DNA of 64,000 bases from Obesumbacterium proteus (GTDB lineage: Bacteria > Pseudomonadota > Gammaproteobacteria > Enterobacterales > Enterobacteriaceae). Where the stretch lies: NCBI RefSeq assembly GCF_001586165.1, contig NZ_CP014608.1:3100001-3164000 (forward strand). The letters run 5' to 3'. The notes under the pieces are model-generated. The model was not told where the DNA came from and did no database searches. It was given only the letters and a program-made list of their open reading frames with translations. The position numbers were made by a program, and so were the translations under genes. Positions 51,313-60,762 of the stretch are shown one piece after another. Each line of letters starts with the position of its first letter. The stretch's first letter is position 1.

Positions 51313-52024
51313 TTCTCCGTCTTTGTATAAAGAACTGTTGCAGTGCAAAGACCTGTGCAAAACCTATCACGAAGGTAAATTGCACACGGACGTATTGCGT
51401 AATGTGACCTTTGACATGCAGCCCGGCGAAATGATGGCCATTGTGGGCAGCTCAGGTTCAGGTAAAAGTACGTTGCTGCATCTGCTCGGCGGTCTGGATT
51501 CTCCGACCTCCGGTGAAGTGATTTTTAAAGGCCAATCGCTTAACGATATGTCTTCAACCGCGAAGGCTGAACTACGCAATCGTGAGCTGGGTTTCATTTA
51601 CCAATTCCACCATTTGCTGCCGGATTTTAGCGCGTTAGAAAACGTGATGATGCCGCTGTTAATTGGTGGCAACAAAGGCGACGACGCCCAAGGCAAAGCG
51701 ATGGACATGCTTACCGCCGTTGGCTTAGCTAAGCGTAGCCATCACCGACCTTCCGAACTGTCGGGCGGCGAGCGTCAGCGCGTAGCGATTGCGCGTGCGT
51801 TGGTAAACAACCCATCGTTGGTCTTGGCGGATGAACCGACCGGTAACCTTGATATGCGTACCGCCGACAGTATTTTTGATCTGTTAGGCGAGCTAAACGT
51901 ACGTCAAGGAACGGCTTTCTTGGTGGTGACCCACGATTTGGCATTGGCAAAACGTTTGAATCGTCAGCTTGAAATGCGCGATGGCCAGCTTCAGCAAAAT
52001 GTGACCCTGATGGGGGCGCAATAA
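51305..52024 (+). CDS. lolD: Lipoprotein-releasing ABC transporter ATPase LolD
   Basis: Cytoplasmic ATPase of LolCDE, 239 residues. Walker A GSSGSGKST is near residue 48, the Q-loop in FIYQFHHLLPDF, the signature ELSGGERQRVAIARAL, Walker B LVLADEPTGNLD and the H-loop VVTHDLAL. The stop TAA shares its last A with the lolE ATG, so lolC, lolD and lolE are tightly coupled. Confidence 0.97.
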   Translation: MSNSPSLYKELLQCKDLCKTYHEGKLHTDVLRNVTFDMQPGEMMAIVGSSGSGKSTLLHLLGGLDSPTSGEVIFKGQSLNDMSSTAKAELRNRELGFIYQFHHLLPDFSALENVMMPLLIGGNKGDDAQGKAMDMLTAVGLAKRSHHRPSELSGGERQRVAIARALVNNPSLVLADEPTGNLDMRTADSIFDLLGELNVRQGTAFLVVTHDLALAKRLNRQLEMRDGQLQQNVTLMGAQ

Positions 52025-53274
52025 TGTCGGCTTCACCATTATCTCTGCTGATCGGTCTACGTTTTAGTCGTGGACGACGCCGTGGCGGCATGGTGTCTCT
52101 GATTTCGGTGATTTCTACCGTTGGTATTGCGCTCGGTGTAGCCGTTTTGATCGTTGGCCTGAGTGCTATGAATGGTTTCGAGCGCGAGCTGGATCATCGT
52201 ATTCTTTCTGTTGTGCCTCACGGTGAAATTTATCCGGTAGAACAACCGTTTAACGGCTGGCCGCAGGTGCTAGAACGCGTTGAAAAAGTGAAAGGCATTG
52301 TTGCCGCAGCGCCTTATGTAGAATTCACTGGCCTTATTGAAAGCGGTACTCAGCTGGTGGCGGTACAACTGCGCGGCGTCAATCCAGAGCAAGAGAGTCG
52401 CGTAAGCGCGCTGTCGCAATACGTGCAGGGTAATGCATGGTCAACGTTTAAAGCCGGTGAGCAGCGGGTTATTCTCGGCAAAGGCGTGGCTGATGCACTG
52501 CATGTGAAGGTCGGTGATTGGGTAACCGTGATGGTGCCAAACAACGATCCACAGATGAAGCTGTTACAGCCAAAACGCATTCGCCTGCATGTTAGCGGTA
52601 TTTTGCAATTGAGCGGTATGCTCGATCACAGTTTGGCGATGGTGCCGCTGGCCGATGCTCAGCAGTATCAAGACCTTGGCAACAGCGTTACCGGCATTTC
52701 CATCAAAGTAGATGATGTCTTTAACGCCGACAAACTGGTGCGCGATGCGGGTGAGGTCACTAACGCGTATGTTTATATTCGCAGTTGGAAAGGCACCTAC
52801 GGTTATATGTTCCGCGACATCCAGATGATCCGCGCCATCATGTACTTGGCGATGGTTCTGGTGATCGGCGTGGCGTGTTTCAACATTGTGTCTACGCTGG
52901 TTATGGCGGTGAAAGATAAAAGTAGTGATATCGCGGTGCTAAGAACGCTGGGGGCGAAAGACCGTCTTATTCGTGCGATTTTCATCTGGTATGGCTTACT
53001 CGCGGGTATGGTCGGCAGCGTTTGTGGCGTGGTGATCGGCGTGGTGGCCTCACTCGAGCTGACTAATATTTCAAAAGTTATCGAAAAGGTGATCGGGCAC
53101 CGATTGCTGTCGGGCGACATTTATCCTATCGATTTCTTGCCAACCGAGCTGCATTGGATTGACGTGGTCGAAGTGCTGGCCACGGCTATTGTGCTGAGCT
53201 TAGTCGCTAGCTGGTATCCCGCTCGTCGCGCAAGCCGTATCGATCCTGCGCGCGTACTCAGCGGCGGTCAGTAA
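52024..53274 (+). CDS. lolE: Lipoprotein-releasing ABC transporter permease LolE
   Basis: Second permease subunit of LolCDE, 416 residues (E. coli 414), binding lipoprotein substrates. Topology resembles LolC: an early segment (LISVISTVGIALGVAVLIVGL), a large periplasmic domain, then three C-terminal segments (AIMYLAMVLVIGVACFNIVST). The C-terminal YPARRASRIDPARVLSGG is typical of this FtsX-like family. nagK follows after 57 bases, as in E. coli. Confidence 0.96.
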   Translation: MSASPLSLLIGLRFSRGRRRGGMVSLISVISTVGIALGVAVLIVGLSAMNGFERELDHRILSVVPHGEIYPVEQPFNGWPQVLERVEKVKGIVAAAPYVEFTGLIESGTQLVAVQLRGVNPEQESRVSALSQYVQGNAWSTFKAGEQRVILGKGVADALHVKVGDWVTVMVPNNDPQMKLLQPKRIRLHVSGILQLSGMLDHSLAMVPLADAQQYQDLGNSVTGISIKVDDVFNADKLVRDAGEVTNAYVYIRSWKGTYGYMFRDIQMIRAIMYLAMVLVIGVACFNIVSTLVMAVKDKSSDIAVLRTLGAKDRLIRAIFIWYGLLAGMVGSVCGVVIGVVASLELTNISKVIEKVIGHRLLSGDIYPIDFLPTELHWIDVVEVLATAIVLSLVASWYPARRASRIDPARVLSGGQ

Positions 53275-53331
53275 CGCGGTAGGCAATAATCAATAACGGC
53301 TTCATTCAACGACGCGCAACAAGGAGAGTTA

Positions 53332-54243
53332 ATGTATTACGGTTTTGACATGGGCGGCACCAAAATAGAGCTGGGCGTATTTGACGCCGAGCTGAATCAG
53401 ATTTGGCGTAAGCGAGTGCCTACGCCTCGTGACGATTACCATGAATTACTCAATACGCTAGCGTCGTTAACCTTTGAGGCCGATGAATTCACTGGTGCTC
53501 AGGGCAAAGTGGGGGTCGGCATTCCAGGATTACCCAACGCCGATACCGGCGAGCTATTTACGTCTAACGTGCCTGCTGCAATGGGAAAACCGCTCCCGCG
53601 CGATCTCTCGCAGCTCATCGGACGTCCCGTTCGAGTGGATAACGATGCCAACTGCTTTGCCCTTTCGGAAGCGTGGGACGAAGAGTTCCGCGCTTATCCC
53701 ATCGTGCTGGGGATCATCCTTGGTACCGGCGTGGGCGGCGGATTAGTGATTAATGGTAAAACCTTGACTGGCCGTAATTATATTGCCGGTGAGTTTGGCC
53801 ATTTCCGTTTGCCGGTTGATGCCTTGGATCGTATGGGCGCGGATACACCGCGTGTTGCCTGCGGGTGTGGGCAGCATGGCTGTATCGAAAAATATATTTC
53901 TGGTCGTGGTTTTGAATGGTTGTATCAGCACCGCACCGGCGAAAATCTCGGTGCCAAAGAGATTATTGAGCGCTATCGCGCGGGCGATGATAAAGCGCTG
54001 GCGCATGTGGATTGCTTTGCCGATGTGCTGGCGATGTGCTTGGGAAATCTATTTACCGTGATCGACCCGCATCTGGTGGTGCTCGGCGGTGGATTATCGA
54101 ACTTCGCTGAGCTGTATCCGCTGCTGAATGAACGTGTCCCACGTGCTTTACTGCGGGTTGCTAAAGCGCCACGTATTGAACCTGCTCGCTACGGCGACGC
54201 GGGGGGCGTGCGCGGCGCTGCGTTTTTGAATTTGACCGACTAA
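53332..54243 (+). CDS. nagK: N-acetyl-D-glucosamine kinase
   Basis: ROK-family kinase of 303 residues, as in E. coli, phosphorylating N-acetylglucosamine recovered from peptidoglycan recycling. The N-terminal ATP site reads FDMGGTKIELGV. The ROK active-site segment is GRNYIAGEFGHFRLP. The zinc-binding CGCGQHGCIEKYISG is intact. Position between lolE and cobB is the enterobacterial norm. Confidence 0.95.
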   Translation: MYYGFDMGGTKIELGVFDAELNQIWRKRVPTPRDDYHELLNTLASLTFEADEFTGAQGKVGVGIPGLPNADTGELFTSNVPAAMGKPLPRDLSQLIGRPVRVDNDANCFALSEAWDEEFRAYPIVLGIILGTGVGGGLVINGKTLTGRNYIAGEFGHFRLPVDALDRMGADTPRVACGCGQHGCIEKYISGRGFEWLYQHRTGENLGAKEIIERYRAGDDKALAHVDCFADVLAMCLGNLFTVIDPHLVVLGGGLSNFAELYPLLNERVPRALLRVAKAPRIEPARYGDAGGVRGAAFLNLTD

Positions 54244-54292
54244 CGACGATTATTTTTTGCTGTGGTAATGAAACCAATGAGGAGCTGTGGTT

Positions 54293-55132
54293 ATGCGTAC
54301 CCGTCATCGTATATGCCGGTTTAGGAAAAACAAACGACTACGACACCAGCGTTTTCGTTCACGAATTTTCCACCGTGACACGCTGTGTCATGCGAATAAT
54401 CAGGCAGGAGGGTGTATGACTAAGCCATATGTCGTGGTACTCACCGGCGCGGGGATTTCTGCCGAATCGGGGATCAGAACGTTTCGTGCCGCTGATGGGC
54501 TGTGGGAAGAGCATCGTGTTGAAGATGTGGCTACGCCAGAAGGCTACCATCGCGATCCAGAATTGGTGCAGAGCTTTTATAATGCACGCCGTCAGCAGTT
54601 ACAGCAGCCAGATATTCAGCCAAATGCGGCCCATTTGGCGCTGGCAGAATTAGAGCGGCAGTTGGGCGACAACTTTGTACTAGTGACGCAAAACATCGAT
54701 AACTTACATGAGCGAGCAGGAAATTCCCGCATTATCCATATGCACGGGGAATTGCTAAAAGTTCGCTGCACCCAGTCTGGGCAGGTTATCGAATGGAAAG
54801 GCGATTTAACCGTTGATGACCGCTGTCATTGCTGCCAGTTTCCTGCGCCGCTGCGTCCGCATATTGTTTGGTTTGGTGAAATGCCAATCGGTATGGATGA
54901 AATTTATGATGCTTTGGCAAAAGCCGATTACTTCATTGCGATTGGTACATCAGGGCATGTTTATCCTGCGGCAGGCTTTGTGCATGAAGCCCATTTGAAT
55001 GGCGCTCATACCGTTGAACTCAATCTTGAGCCTAGCCAAGTCGAAAGTCAGTTTGACGAGAAGCATTACGGCGCAGCGAGTCAGGTGGTACCTGAATATG
55101 TCCGCGAGCTGTTAGAAGAAATTTATAAATAG
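54293..55132 (+). CDS. cobB: NAD-dependent deacylase CobB (sirtuin)
   Basis: SIR2-family NAD+-dependent lysine deacylase, 279 residues from ATG 54293 (E. coli 279). It reverses acetylation of enzymes such as acetyl-CoA synthetase. The catalytic core shows GAGISAESGIRTFR, TQNIDNLHERAG, the catalytic histidine in IHMHGEL, and zinc cysteines (VRCTQ, CHCC). The GAGGAG site is well spaced from ATG 54293 but too close to GTG 54287. The basic N-terminal extension plus internal ATG (MTKPYVVV) suggests long and short forms, as reported for related CobB. Confidence 0.95.
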   Translation: MRTRHRICRFRKNKRLRHQRFRSRIFHRDTLCHANNQAGGCMTKPYVVVLTGAGISAESGIRTFRAADGLWEEHRVEDVATPEGYHRDPELVQSFYNARRQQLQQPDIQPNAAHLALAELERQLGDNFVLVTQNIDNLHERAGNSRIIHMHGELLKVRCTQSGQVIEWKGDLTVDDRCHCCQFPAPLRPHIVWFGEMPIGMDEIYDALAKADYFIAIGTSGHVYPAAGFVHEAHLNGAHTVELNLEPSQVESQFDEKHYGAASQVVPEYVRELLEEIYK

Positions 55133-55168
55133 TGGCTCGCGCCTTATATTTATGAAGGGTATTTTGTT

Positions 55169-55203
55169 CGCCATTCTTACCGAGTAAGAGTGGCGATTTT
55201 TTT
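55169..55203 (+). terminator. Terminator after cobB
   Basis: A 12-bp stem (CGCCATTCTTAC / GTAAGAGTGGCG, one G-T pair) with a CGA loop, followed by ATTTTTTT. It sits directly beside the stop of the convergent ibrB-like gene. Confidence 0.9.
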
Positions 55204-55204
55204 G

Positions 55205-55840
55205 CTATTTCACCGTCCATGCTTCAGAAAATTCACGGTCTTCGAACAGTTCCATCAGGCCACTAATCTGTTTTAAGCGTAAAACCTCATCGGCATCCAT
55301 TCCTAATTCTTCACTTATCCTTTCGTCATCCCAGCCTAAATGATAGAGCTCCCGAACAATATCGGACATGGCGCTGATCTGGTGTTTGCCGCGGGCACGG
55401 TTATGGCGAATGGTTGCCGCAATCAAATGTGTTTTCTCCTGTGCGCTTTCGTTGAGCATGACAACGGGGAGATAACCAAGTACTCGAGTGCGCAAAAGAG
55501 GCCGCGTGGATGCGAGTTCGCACCGATGAAACCCATCAACGATAACGTGTGTTTTATCATCCGAGGAGAGTTGACTGGTGACAATCGGCTGAGTATAGCC
55601 ATCGCGCAGCAACGAGGTATATAACAAACGTTTTTCTGGTGGTGCGACGGAATTAGGGTTGTAATCATTTGAGATAACACGCTCAATGGGTTTCCAAAGT
55701 ACGCAATCAATAGGTTCATTAGAAAAAGGGCTAAGCGCATGCAGTGCTAATCGGATCTTATTTAGAGTCTCAATTTGGACGGTTTCGGACATATTTTCTA
55801 ATTCTATTTTTAGCTCGTTAATTAATAAATCAATCTTCAT
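55205..55840 (-). CDS. ibrB: IbrB-like ParB/sulfiredoxin-fold protein
   Basis: A 211-residue protein with a ParB/Srx-like nuclease-fold domain (about residues 45-150; LLRDGYTQPIV, VIVDGFHRCELA, AATIRHNRARGKH) and a C-terminal helix-turn-helix-like region (HLGWDDERISEELGMDADEVLRL, split). It matches the IbrB family, described in E. coli with IbrA as activators of prophage-borne eib (immunoglobulin-binding) genes. ATG 55840 overlaps the ibrA stop as ATGA, preceded by GGAG. No eib gene is visible. The molecular activity is not established. Confidence 0.82.
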   Translation of the reverse strand: MKIDLLINELKIELENMSETVQIETLNKIRLALHALSPFSNEPIDCVLWKPIERVISNDYNPNSVAPPEKRLLYTSLLRDGYTQPIVTSQLSSDDKTHVIVDGFHRCELASTRPLLRTRVLGYLPVVMLNESAQEKTHLIAATIRHNRARGKHQISAMSDIVRELYHLGWDDERISEELGMDADEVLRLKQISGLMELFEDREFSEAWTVK

Positions 55841-57060
55841 ATGATGCTCCAGCATTTCCTTTTTGCCTGTATCCTTTTAGTGTAACGTTCATAGCTGTTT
55901 GGCTTATTCGGGCTAAATGATAATGATCGACACCAGTAATCATTGCGTAAAAGCACTTTGCAAATACGTCGCCATGATGGAATATCTTTAGAACCGATAT
56001 CTTTTTCTTGTTCGTCGGGGATATCGTCAGGGAAACCATGGGTTTGATACCAACGTAAATAAATGGCGACCTTATTTCGATAATGCTCAGCGGTTTTTTG
56101 CGGCATGCTGTCGAGCAAGAACAGGGCATAACTGCGCCAAGTATGATTGTCGGGTTTGTGTACCTGACGGCGAGCATAGAAATCGCCTCGGCTATTGGCA
56201 TAAATGCTGCCGGTATTGGCCCCAGAGACTCGCTCACAAACATGTTCCCAACATTCAGGCTCAAGCACGTGATAGAGCCACAGACCTTGCCGCTGTTCGG
56301 GGCTAAAGGGTTCACAGATCCGCATGGCATGTAACCCTACGCCAGCTTGAAACATTAGGTCATACAAGGGGTTATAGATTTTTTTTGTGGAAGAGAAATA
56401 GGTCCAGATATCGTCCGTTTTCCAGTCGTAGATAGGGTAGATATTATAGGCATGACCTGTAATGGTTCCTGTTGTCCATGGCTTGTCATCCGCAAAGCGG
56501 TTTTTACGCTTAGACGCGATGGCCCAGAAACGGGTGTATGACTCATCGGTTCGAATTCCGATCATCATGGCGCAGGGTTGCTGGTTGGAATACCAGTCAG
56601 AGAAGGCGGGCATAAATGACTCGAAGGTAATTCCGTCATAATAAAATGGGAAAAAGCTAGGGTCGGTAATAGCATCAGCCGGTGGTTGGCGGATCCAATT
56701 TGTATTTGGCGTCCAACATTGCCATTCTGGTTGAAATTGTGAAACAGAATTCCCCGTGGTAATAGGCAATGCGACCCAATAAAAATGCTCAATGACGTCC
56801 TGATATAAGCTTCGCATCTTTTCAATATGATTGATGGTGTGACTAAACTGCGCTTCCCAATCGATAAAAACAATATCGAATTTTCTTCCATTCTTTCTTG
56901 CCTGCTCTGCCGCTAAATGCAGCAATGTAGTGGAATCTTTTCCACCTGAAAAAGAAACACAAACTCGGTTGAAAGTATTGAATGTCCATTCAATACGCGC
57001 TCTTGCGGCTTTTAATACGTTAATGCCTAGAGATGTTTTCTTATTAGATAGAGCATCCAT
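55837..57060 (-). CDS. ibrA: IbrA-like PAPS-reductase-fold protein (DUF3440)
   Basis: A 407-residue protein of the adenine-nucleotide alpha-hydrolase/PAPS reductase superfamily. The PP-loop is SFSGGKDSTTLLH near residue 37, followed by FIDWEAQF and the conserved MMIGIRTDESYTR and IYPIYDWKTDDIWTYF. The C-terminal part corresponds to DUF3440 of IbrA. PP-loop relatives include DndC of DNA phosphorothioation, so sulfur transfer or nucleic acid modification is conceivable but unproven. Upstream DNA is very AT-rich, and the pair interrupts the cobB-roxA neighbourhood, suggesting acquisition. Confidence 0.85.
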   Translation of the reverse strand: MDALSNKKTSLGINVLKAARARIEWTFNTFNRVCVSFSGGKDSTTLLHLAAEQARKNGRKFDIVFIDWEAQFSHTINHIEKMRSLYQDVIEHFYWVALPITTGNSVSQFQPEWQCWTPNTNWIRQPPADAITDPSFFPFYYDGITFESFMPAFSDWYSNQQPCAMMIGIRTDESYTRFWAIASKRKNRFADDKPWTTGTITGHAYNIYPIYDWKTDDIWTYFSSTKKIYNPLYDLMFQAGVGLHAMRICEPFSPEQRQGLWLYHVLEPECWEHVCERVSGANTGSIYANSRGDFYARRQVHKPDNHTWRSYALFLLDSMPQKTAEHYRNKVAIYLRWYQTHGFPDDIPDEQEKDIGSKDIPSWRRICKVLLRNDYWCRSLSFSPNKPNSYERYTKRIQAKRKCWSII

Positions 57061-57273
57061 AGAAAGTAGTTTTCTAAAAAAATTGGTGCTATTGAAAGGA
57101 TAGGGGAAAGAATAATACGTAAGTTATTAGTTTGATAGTGAGGTAGGGCACATATATTGATTAACTCTACATTAAAAAAATTTAATAAATAAATCATTCA
57201 TATTTTAAAATAAAAAACATCTGACAAATTTATATAATCTGCCAGATGTTAGGGATGCTAAATATAACGGTGT
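57061..57273. other. AT-rich boundary upstream of ibrA
   Basis: A strikingly AT-rich stretch (long runs of A and T around 57170-57230) holding the probable ibrA promoter. It marks one edge of the inserted pair. No attachment site or IS end was recognised. Confidence 0.55.
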
Positions 57274-58395
57274 TTAATCGCGGAAGAACCAATAACCGCT
57301 ATTAATTAAAGCGGCCAAAGTGACGAGGAAGCTTGGGTCGTCAAGCGCTTCGCCCAGCATTGCTGCGTTAATCACGTATTCACGTGCTAAGGCCTGTGCC
57401 GCTGCGCTGTGCTCGGTGACAATGATCTCACCGTTGACATAACAACTGCCTGCTACGTTGATAACGCGAAGCCCACCCAGTCGTTCAAGGGATTCACCTG
57501 ATTGGAGTAATTCGTAAATCTCGCCAGCCTGATAAGGCGGCTCAGGTGGTGCAATATCCAGCTCATGACGAGACTGACTGACAAACTCACCAAACCAAAG
57601 ATTGAAATTATCTTGGTTCTGCAATTGGCTCATCATCATGCCACGCAGTTTTTCCAATTCGGCACTTTGCACTTCCGAAGGATTTTCGCGAAGGGCGAGA
57701 TCCGGATCGCTGTAGCGCTCACTGCCCAATTCGTTCGCCAGCACAAAATCGGCAAATCCGCTGATGAGCTCACGGCTATTAGGGGCGCGGAAGCCCACCG
57801 AATAGTTCAGCGAGTTCTCTAGCGCATAGCCTTCATGTGGGAACCCTGGCGGGATATACAGAATATCGCCCGGTTCCATCTCTTCATCAATGATCGCGTC
57901 GAACGGTTCAACCTGAAGCAAATCAGGATGTGGGCTATGTTGTCTTAGCGGATGCTTTTCGCCAACACGCCACCGACGACGGCCGGTGCCTTGGATGATA
58001 AAGACGTCGTACTGATCCAAATGTGGCCCTACGCCGCCGCCCGGTACTGAGAAGGAGATCATGAGATCGTCAGTTCGCCAGTCAGGAAGCTTGCGGAATG
58101 GGCGCATTAATGCGCTGGAGGGCACGTGCCAGTGGTCGACGGCCTGCACCAGAATAGACCAATTATTTTCACCCAGATGGTCATAGCTCTCAAACGGACC
58201 GTGAGCGACCTGCCAGCGTCCGTCCTGCTGGCTAACAAGGCGACTATCAACCTCGTTTTCCATCGCAAGACCTGCTAATTCGTCGGGTGAAATGGGATCA
58301 ACAAAATTCTTGAACCCACGCTTTAGGATGACCGGGCGTTTTTGCCAGTAGCGTTGCAAAAAATCATTCCAGTCGAGATCAAGTTGATAATCCAT
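57274..58395 (-). CDS. roxA: Ribosomal protein uL16 arginine 3-hydroxylase RoxA (YcfD)
   Basis: JmjC-type 2-oxoglutarate/Fe(II) oxygenase, 373 residues as in E. coli, hydroxylating an arginine of ribosomal protein L16. The iron-binding HxD is in GPHLDQYDVFI near residue 125, with the distal histidine in FPHEGYALEN near 187. The C-terminal winged-helix-like region ends GYWFFRD. It is downstream of phoPQ in the same direction but separated by about 150 bases. Confidence 0.95.
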   Translation of the reverse strand: MDYQLDLDWNDFLQRYWQKRPVILKRGFKNFVDPISPDELAGLAMENEVDSRLVSQQDGRWQVAHGPFESYDHLGENNWSILVQAVDHWHVPSSALMRPFRKLPDWRTDDLMISFSVPGGGVGPHLDQYDVFIIQGTGRRRWRVGEKHPLRQHSPHPDLLQVEPFDAIIDEEMEPGDILYIPPGFPHEGYALENSLNYSVGFRAPNSRELISGFADFVLANELGSERYSDPDLALRENPSEVQSAELEKLRGMMMSQLQNQDNFNLWFGEFVSQSRHELDIAPPEPPYQAGEIYELLQSGESLERLGGLRVINVAGSCYVNGEIIVTEHSAAAQALAREYVINAAMLGEALDDPSFLVTLAALINSGYWFFRD

Positions 58396-58547
58396 TGTTA
58401 ATTCCCTGTGTATGTATCTGTTGGGATTATAACGGAAGCGCGCAGGGATTCCTCTGCCTGTTTGTCACAACTTGTACTTAAAAGAGGAATGTTTTGCTGA
58501 TACGGCGCAGATAACACGCCGTATTCAGGGGAAGGGAACGGTATTGT

Positions 58548-60020
58548 TTAATCGACGGCGTGGGAAACCTGCTGGCGGCCAAAATGAATGCTCATTCGCG
58601 CACCGCCTAAATGACTATCAGTGATGATGGCTTCACCGTCATACTGCTGTAATAACTCATCCACTAACGCTAAGCCAAGGCCTTGCCCTGGACGCAGCGT
58701 ATCAATGCGCTGGCCTCGGCGGAAGATGAGCTCACGTTTGCTCTCTGGAATGCCAGGACCATCGTCGTCAATCATGATAATCAATTCTTTATCTGTCTGC
58801 TGTGCGGTAATTTCTACGAACTCCAGACAATATTTGCAGGCGTTATCCAGCACATTTCCCATCACTTCCATAAAGTCGTTTTTTTCACCGACGAACGTCA
58901 GCTCAGGAGAAATATCTAGCGTTATATCCACACCTTTACGCTGATAAACCTTATTGAGCGCCGAACACAGGCTATCTAACAGCGGAGGCACGGAATGCAG
59001 CTCACGGTTGAGCATATTGTGTTCAGATTGCATGCTGGCGCGGTGTAAATAGTAACCAATCTGCTGTGAGATTCGGCTAATTTGCTCCAGCATAATGGGT
59101 TCAGCCTGTTCAATTTTTAAGTCTTTGCCATTACGCAACGAGCGCAGAGTACTTTGCAGCACGGCCAGCGGCGTTTTCAGACTGTGCGTTAAATCGGTTA
59201 GCGTGGTGCGATAACGGGTGTAACGTTGGCGCTCATTGTTGAGCAAAATATTGAGGTTACGCACCAACCCACGCAGTTCGCGCGGCGGATTTTCACTCAG
59301 CTGTTCTCGCTGGCCGCTTTCAAGCTCGCGTACCTGTATCAGCACCGCTTTGATCGGCTGTAAGCTCCAATATGCCGCCAGCCACAGGAGCGGTACCACG
59401 AGCAGAATATTGGCGATCAGGACATAGGTAAACCAGCCCCACACCATATCGGAATTTTGTAACTCCTGCGGGATGGTATCGACGACGACAATAGTCAGCG
59501 CCGGTAGACGTGCCGTTGCCGCGTATTGATTAACGGCAACGGAGTGGGTCATCGCATCGTCATCGTTGTCGTCATAATCTTTAAGCTGGTCTTGAACCTT
59601 TGGGTTGTCTCCCAGTACTGCGCTACTGAATACGGTACTGGAGTCCAACTCATAGAATCCCGGTTTTTCCAGCCAAGATTTTTCAATGCGTTTTTCAAGC
59701 TCAGGGACTTTACGCTGCGACCAAAGTAGGGTGCCTTTGTCGTCGTAAATCATCACCAACGTCGGTGCGTTAAGATCGAAGTTGGGGGGAGAGGTGATGG
59801 TAAGCTTGTTGTTCTCCCAGTGCGCCAGACTGAAAAACAGATTACTTTCACCGCGCAATAGGCGGAATGTGGTTTTGTCAAAACTGACCACATAGCCAAC
59901 CACTGCAACCACGCCATAGGCTAATGACAGCATGAAAACTACGGCTGCAGTGGCAAGGAGAAAGCGCGTTCTTAACGAGAACGGCTGTGTTTTAAAGCGA
60001 TTCCAGCGCGAAAGGTTCAT
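58548..60020 (-). CDS. phoQ: Sensor histidine kinase PhoQ
   Basis: Membrane sensor of the PhoPQ system responding to low Mg2+, acid and cationic peptides, 490 residues (E. coli 486). Two membrane segments (about 17-40 and 195-215) flank an acidic periplasmic sensor (e.g. DYDDNDDDAM). The phosphorylated histidine is in LTHSLKTPLAVLQ, and the ATP-binding motifs are NVLDNACKYC, DDGPGIP and GQGLGLALV. It overlaps phoP by four bases (ATGA). Confidence 0.96.
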   Translation of the reverse strand: MNLSRWNRFKTQPFSLRTRFLLATAAVVFMLSLAYGVVAVVGYVVSFDKTTFRLLRGESNLFFSLAHWENNKLTITSPPNFDLNAPTLVMIYDDKGTLLWSQRKVPELEKRIEKSWLEKPGFYELDSSTVFSSAVLGDNPKVQDQLKDYDDNDDDAMTHSVAVNQYAATARLPALTIVVVDTIPQELQNSDMVWGWFTYVLIANILLVVPLLWLAAYWSLQPIKAVLIQVRELESGQREQLSENPPRELRGLVRNLNILLNNERQRYTRYRTTLTDLTHSLKTPLAVLQSTLRSLRNGKDLKIEQAEPIMLEQISRISQQIGYYLHRASMQSEHNMLNRELHSVPPLLDSLCSALNKVYQRKGVDITLDISPELTFVGEKNDFMEVMGNVLDNACKYCLEFVEITAQQTDKELIIMIDDDGPGIPESKRELIFRRGQRIDTLRPGQGLGLALVDELLQQYDGEAIITDSHLGGARMSIHFGRQQVSHAVD

Positions 60021-60691
60021 TCGTTGATATCAAACCTGTAGCCTTGACCACGCACGGTTGTTATCACTTCATGGGGATATTCGTTCTGTAATTTTTTACG
60101 CAGACGTCCCATCAATACATCGATTGTATGGCTTTCGCGCAGTTCTGCATCTGGGTAAAGCTGCAACATCAGAGCGTCTTTGCTAACCACTTTGGCGTGG
60201 TTACGGATTAACGTTTCAATGATGGTGTATTCAAACGCGGTCAGTTTAATCAGATTATCGTTAACCGTCAGCTCACGGCGCGAAAGATCGATCTGGAACG
60301 GAGGCAGGGTAATCACCTGTGAGGCCAATCCGCTGTTACGACGCATGAGGGCCTGCATACGTGCAATCACCTCTTCGAGATGGAAGGGTTTGGTGACGTA
60401 ATCATCAGCACCCGCCTCAAGCACGGCAACTTTGTCCTGCCAGCTTTCACGTGCGGTTAGCACTAAGATTGGCAGCTTAATTTGCTCTGAGCGCCAACGA
60501 CGGATCAGGCTTAAACCATCTTCTCCCGGCAAGCCTAAATCAACAATCGCTATGTCTGGCGTTTGTTCATTAACAAAAAAATCAGCCTCTTTGGCATCTT
60601 CTGCAGCATCGACCTGATGGCCCATGTCGCGCATTTGCACAGACAGGTGATGGCGAAGCAAACCATTATCTTCAACGACCAGAATTCGCAT
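60017..60691 (-). CDS. phoP: Response regulator PhoP
   Basis: OmpR-family regulator of Mg2+ homeostasis and envelope defence, 224 residues (E. coli 223). The phosphorylated aspartate is in AIVDLGLPGEDG near residue 51, switch lysine in VTKPFHLEE near 101, and the C-terminal winged helix ends in VRGQGYRF. It begins 72 bases after the stop of an outer membrane protein gene read in the same direction, so readthrough or an internal promoter is likely. No PhoP box was recognised in that short gap. Confidence 0.97.
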   Translation of the reverse strand: MRILVVEDNGLLRHHLSVQMRDMGHQVDAAEDAKEADFFVNEQTPDIAIVDLGLPGEDGLSLIRRWRSEQIKLPILVLTARESWQDKVAVLEAGADDYVTKPFHLEEVIARMQALMRRNSGLASQVITLPPFQIDLSRRELTVNDNLIKLTAFEYTIIETLIRNHAKVVSKDALMLQLYPDAELRESHTIDVLMGRLRKKLQNEYPHEVITTVRGQGYRFDINE

Positions 60692-60714
60692 GAAGGACTT
60701 CTCCCTAAGATGGA

Positions 60715-60739
60715 TGCCAAGAGAAAGCGTCTCTTGGCA
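60715..60739 (-). other. Hairpin between omp gene and phoP
   Basis: A perfect 10-bp stem TGCCAAGAGA / TCTCTTGGCA with a 5-base loop, without a T-run. It could be a weak terminator or attenuator that lets some transcripts reach phoP. Confidence 0.55.
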
Positions 60740-60762
60740 AGGTTAATATTCGCGTTATCTTA

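Noticed and set aside
60692..60762. Possible PhoP box directly before phoP (GTTA repeats)
   Set aside because: The repeats GGTTAA and CGTTAT are on the wrong strand and spaced 12, not 11, bases; not convincing.
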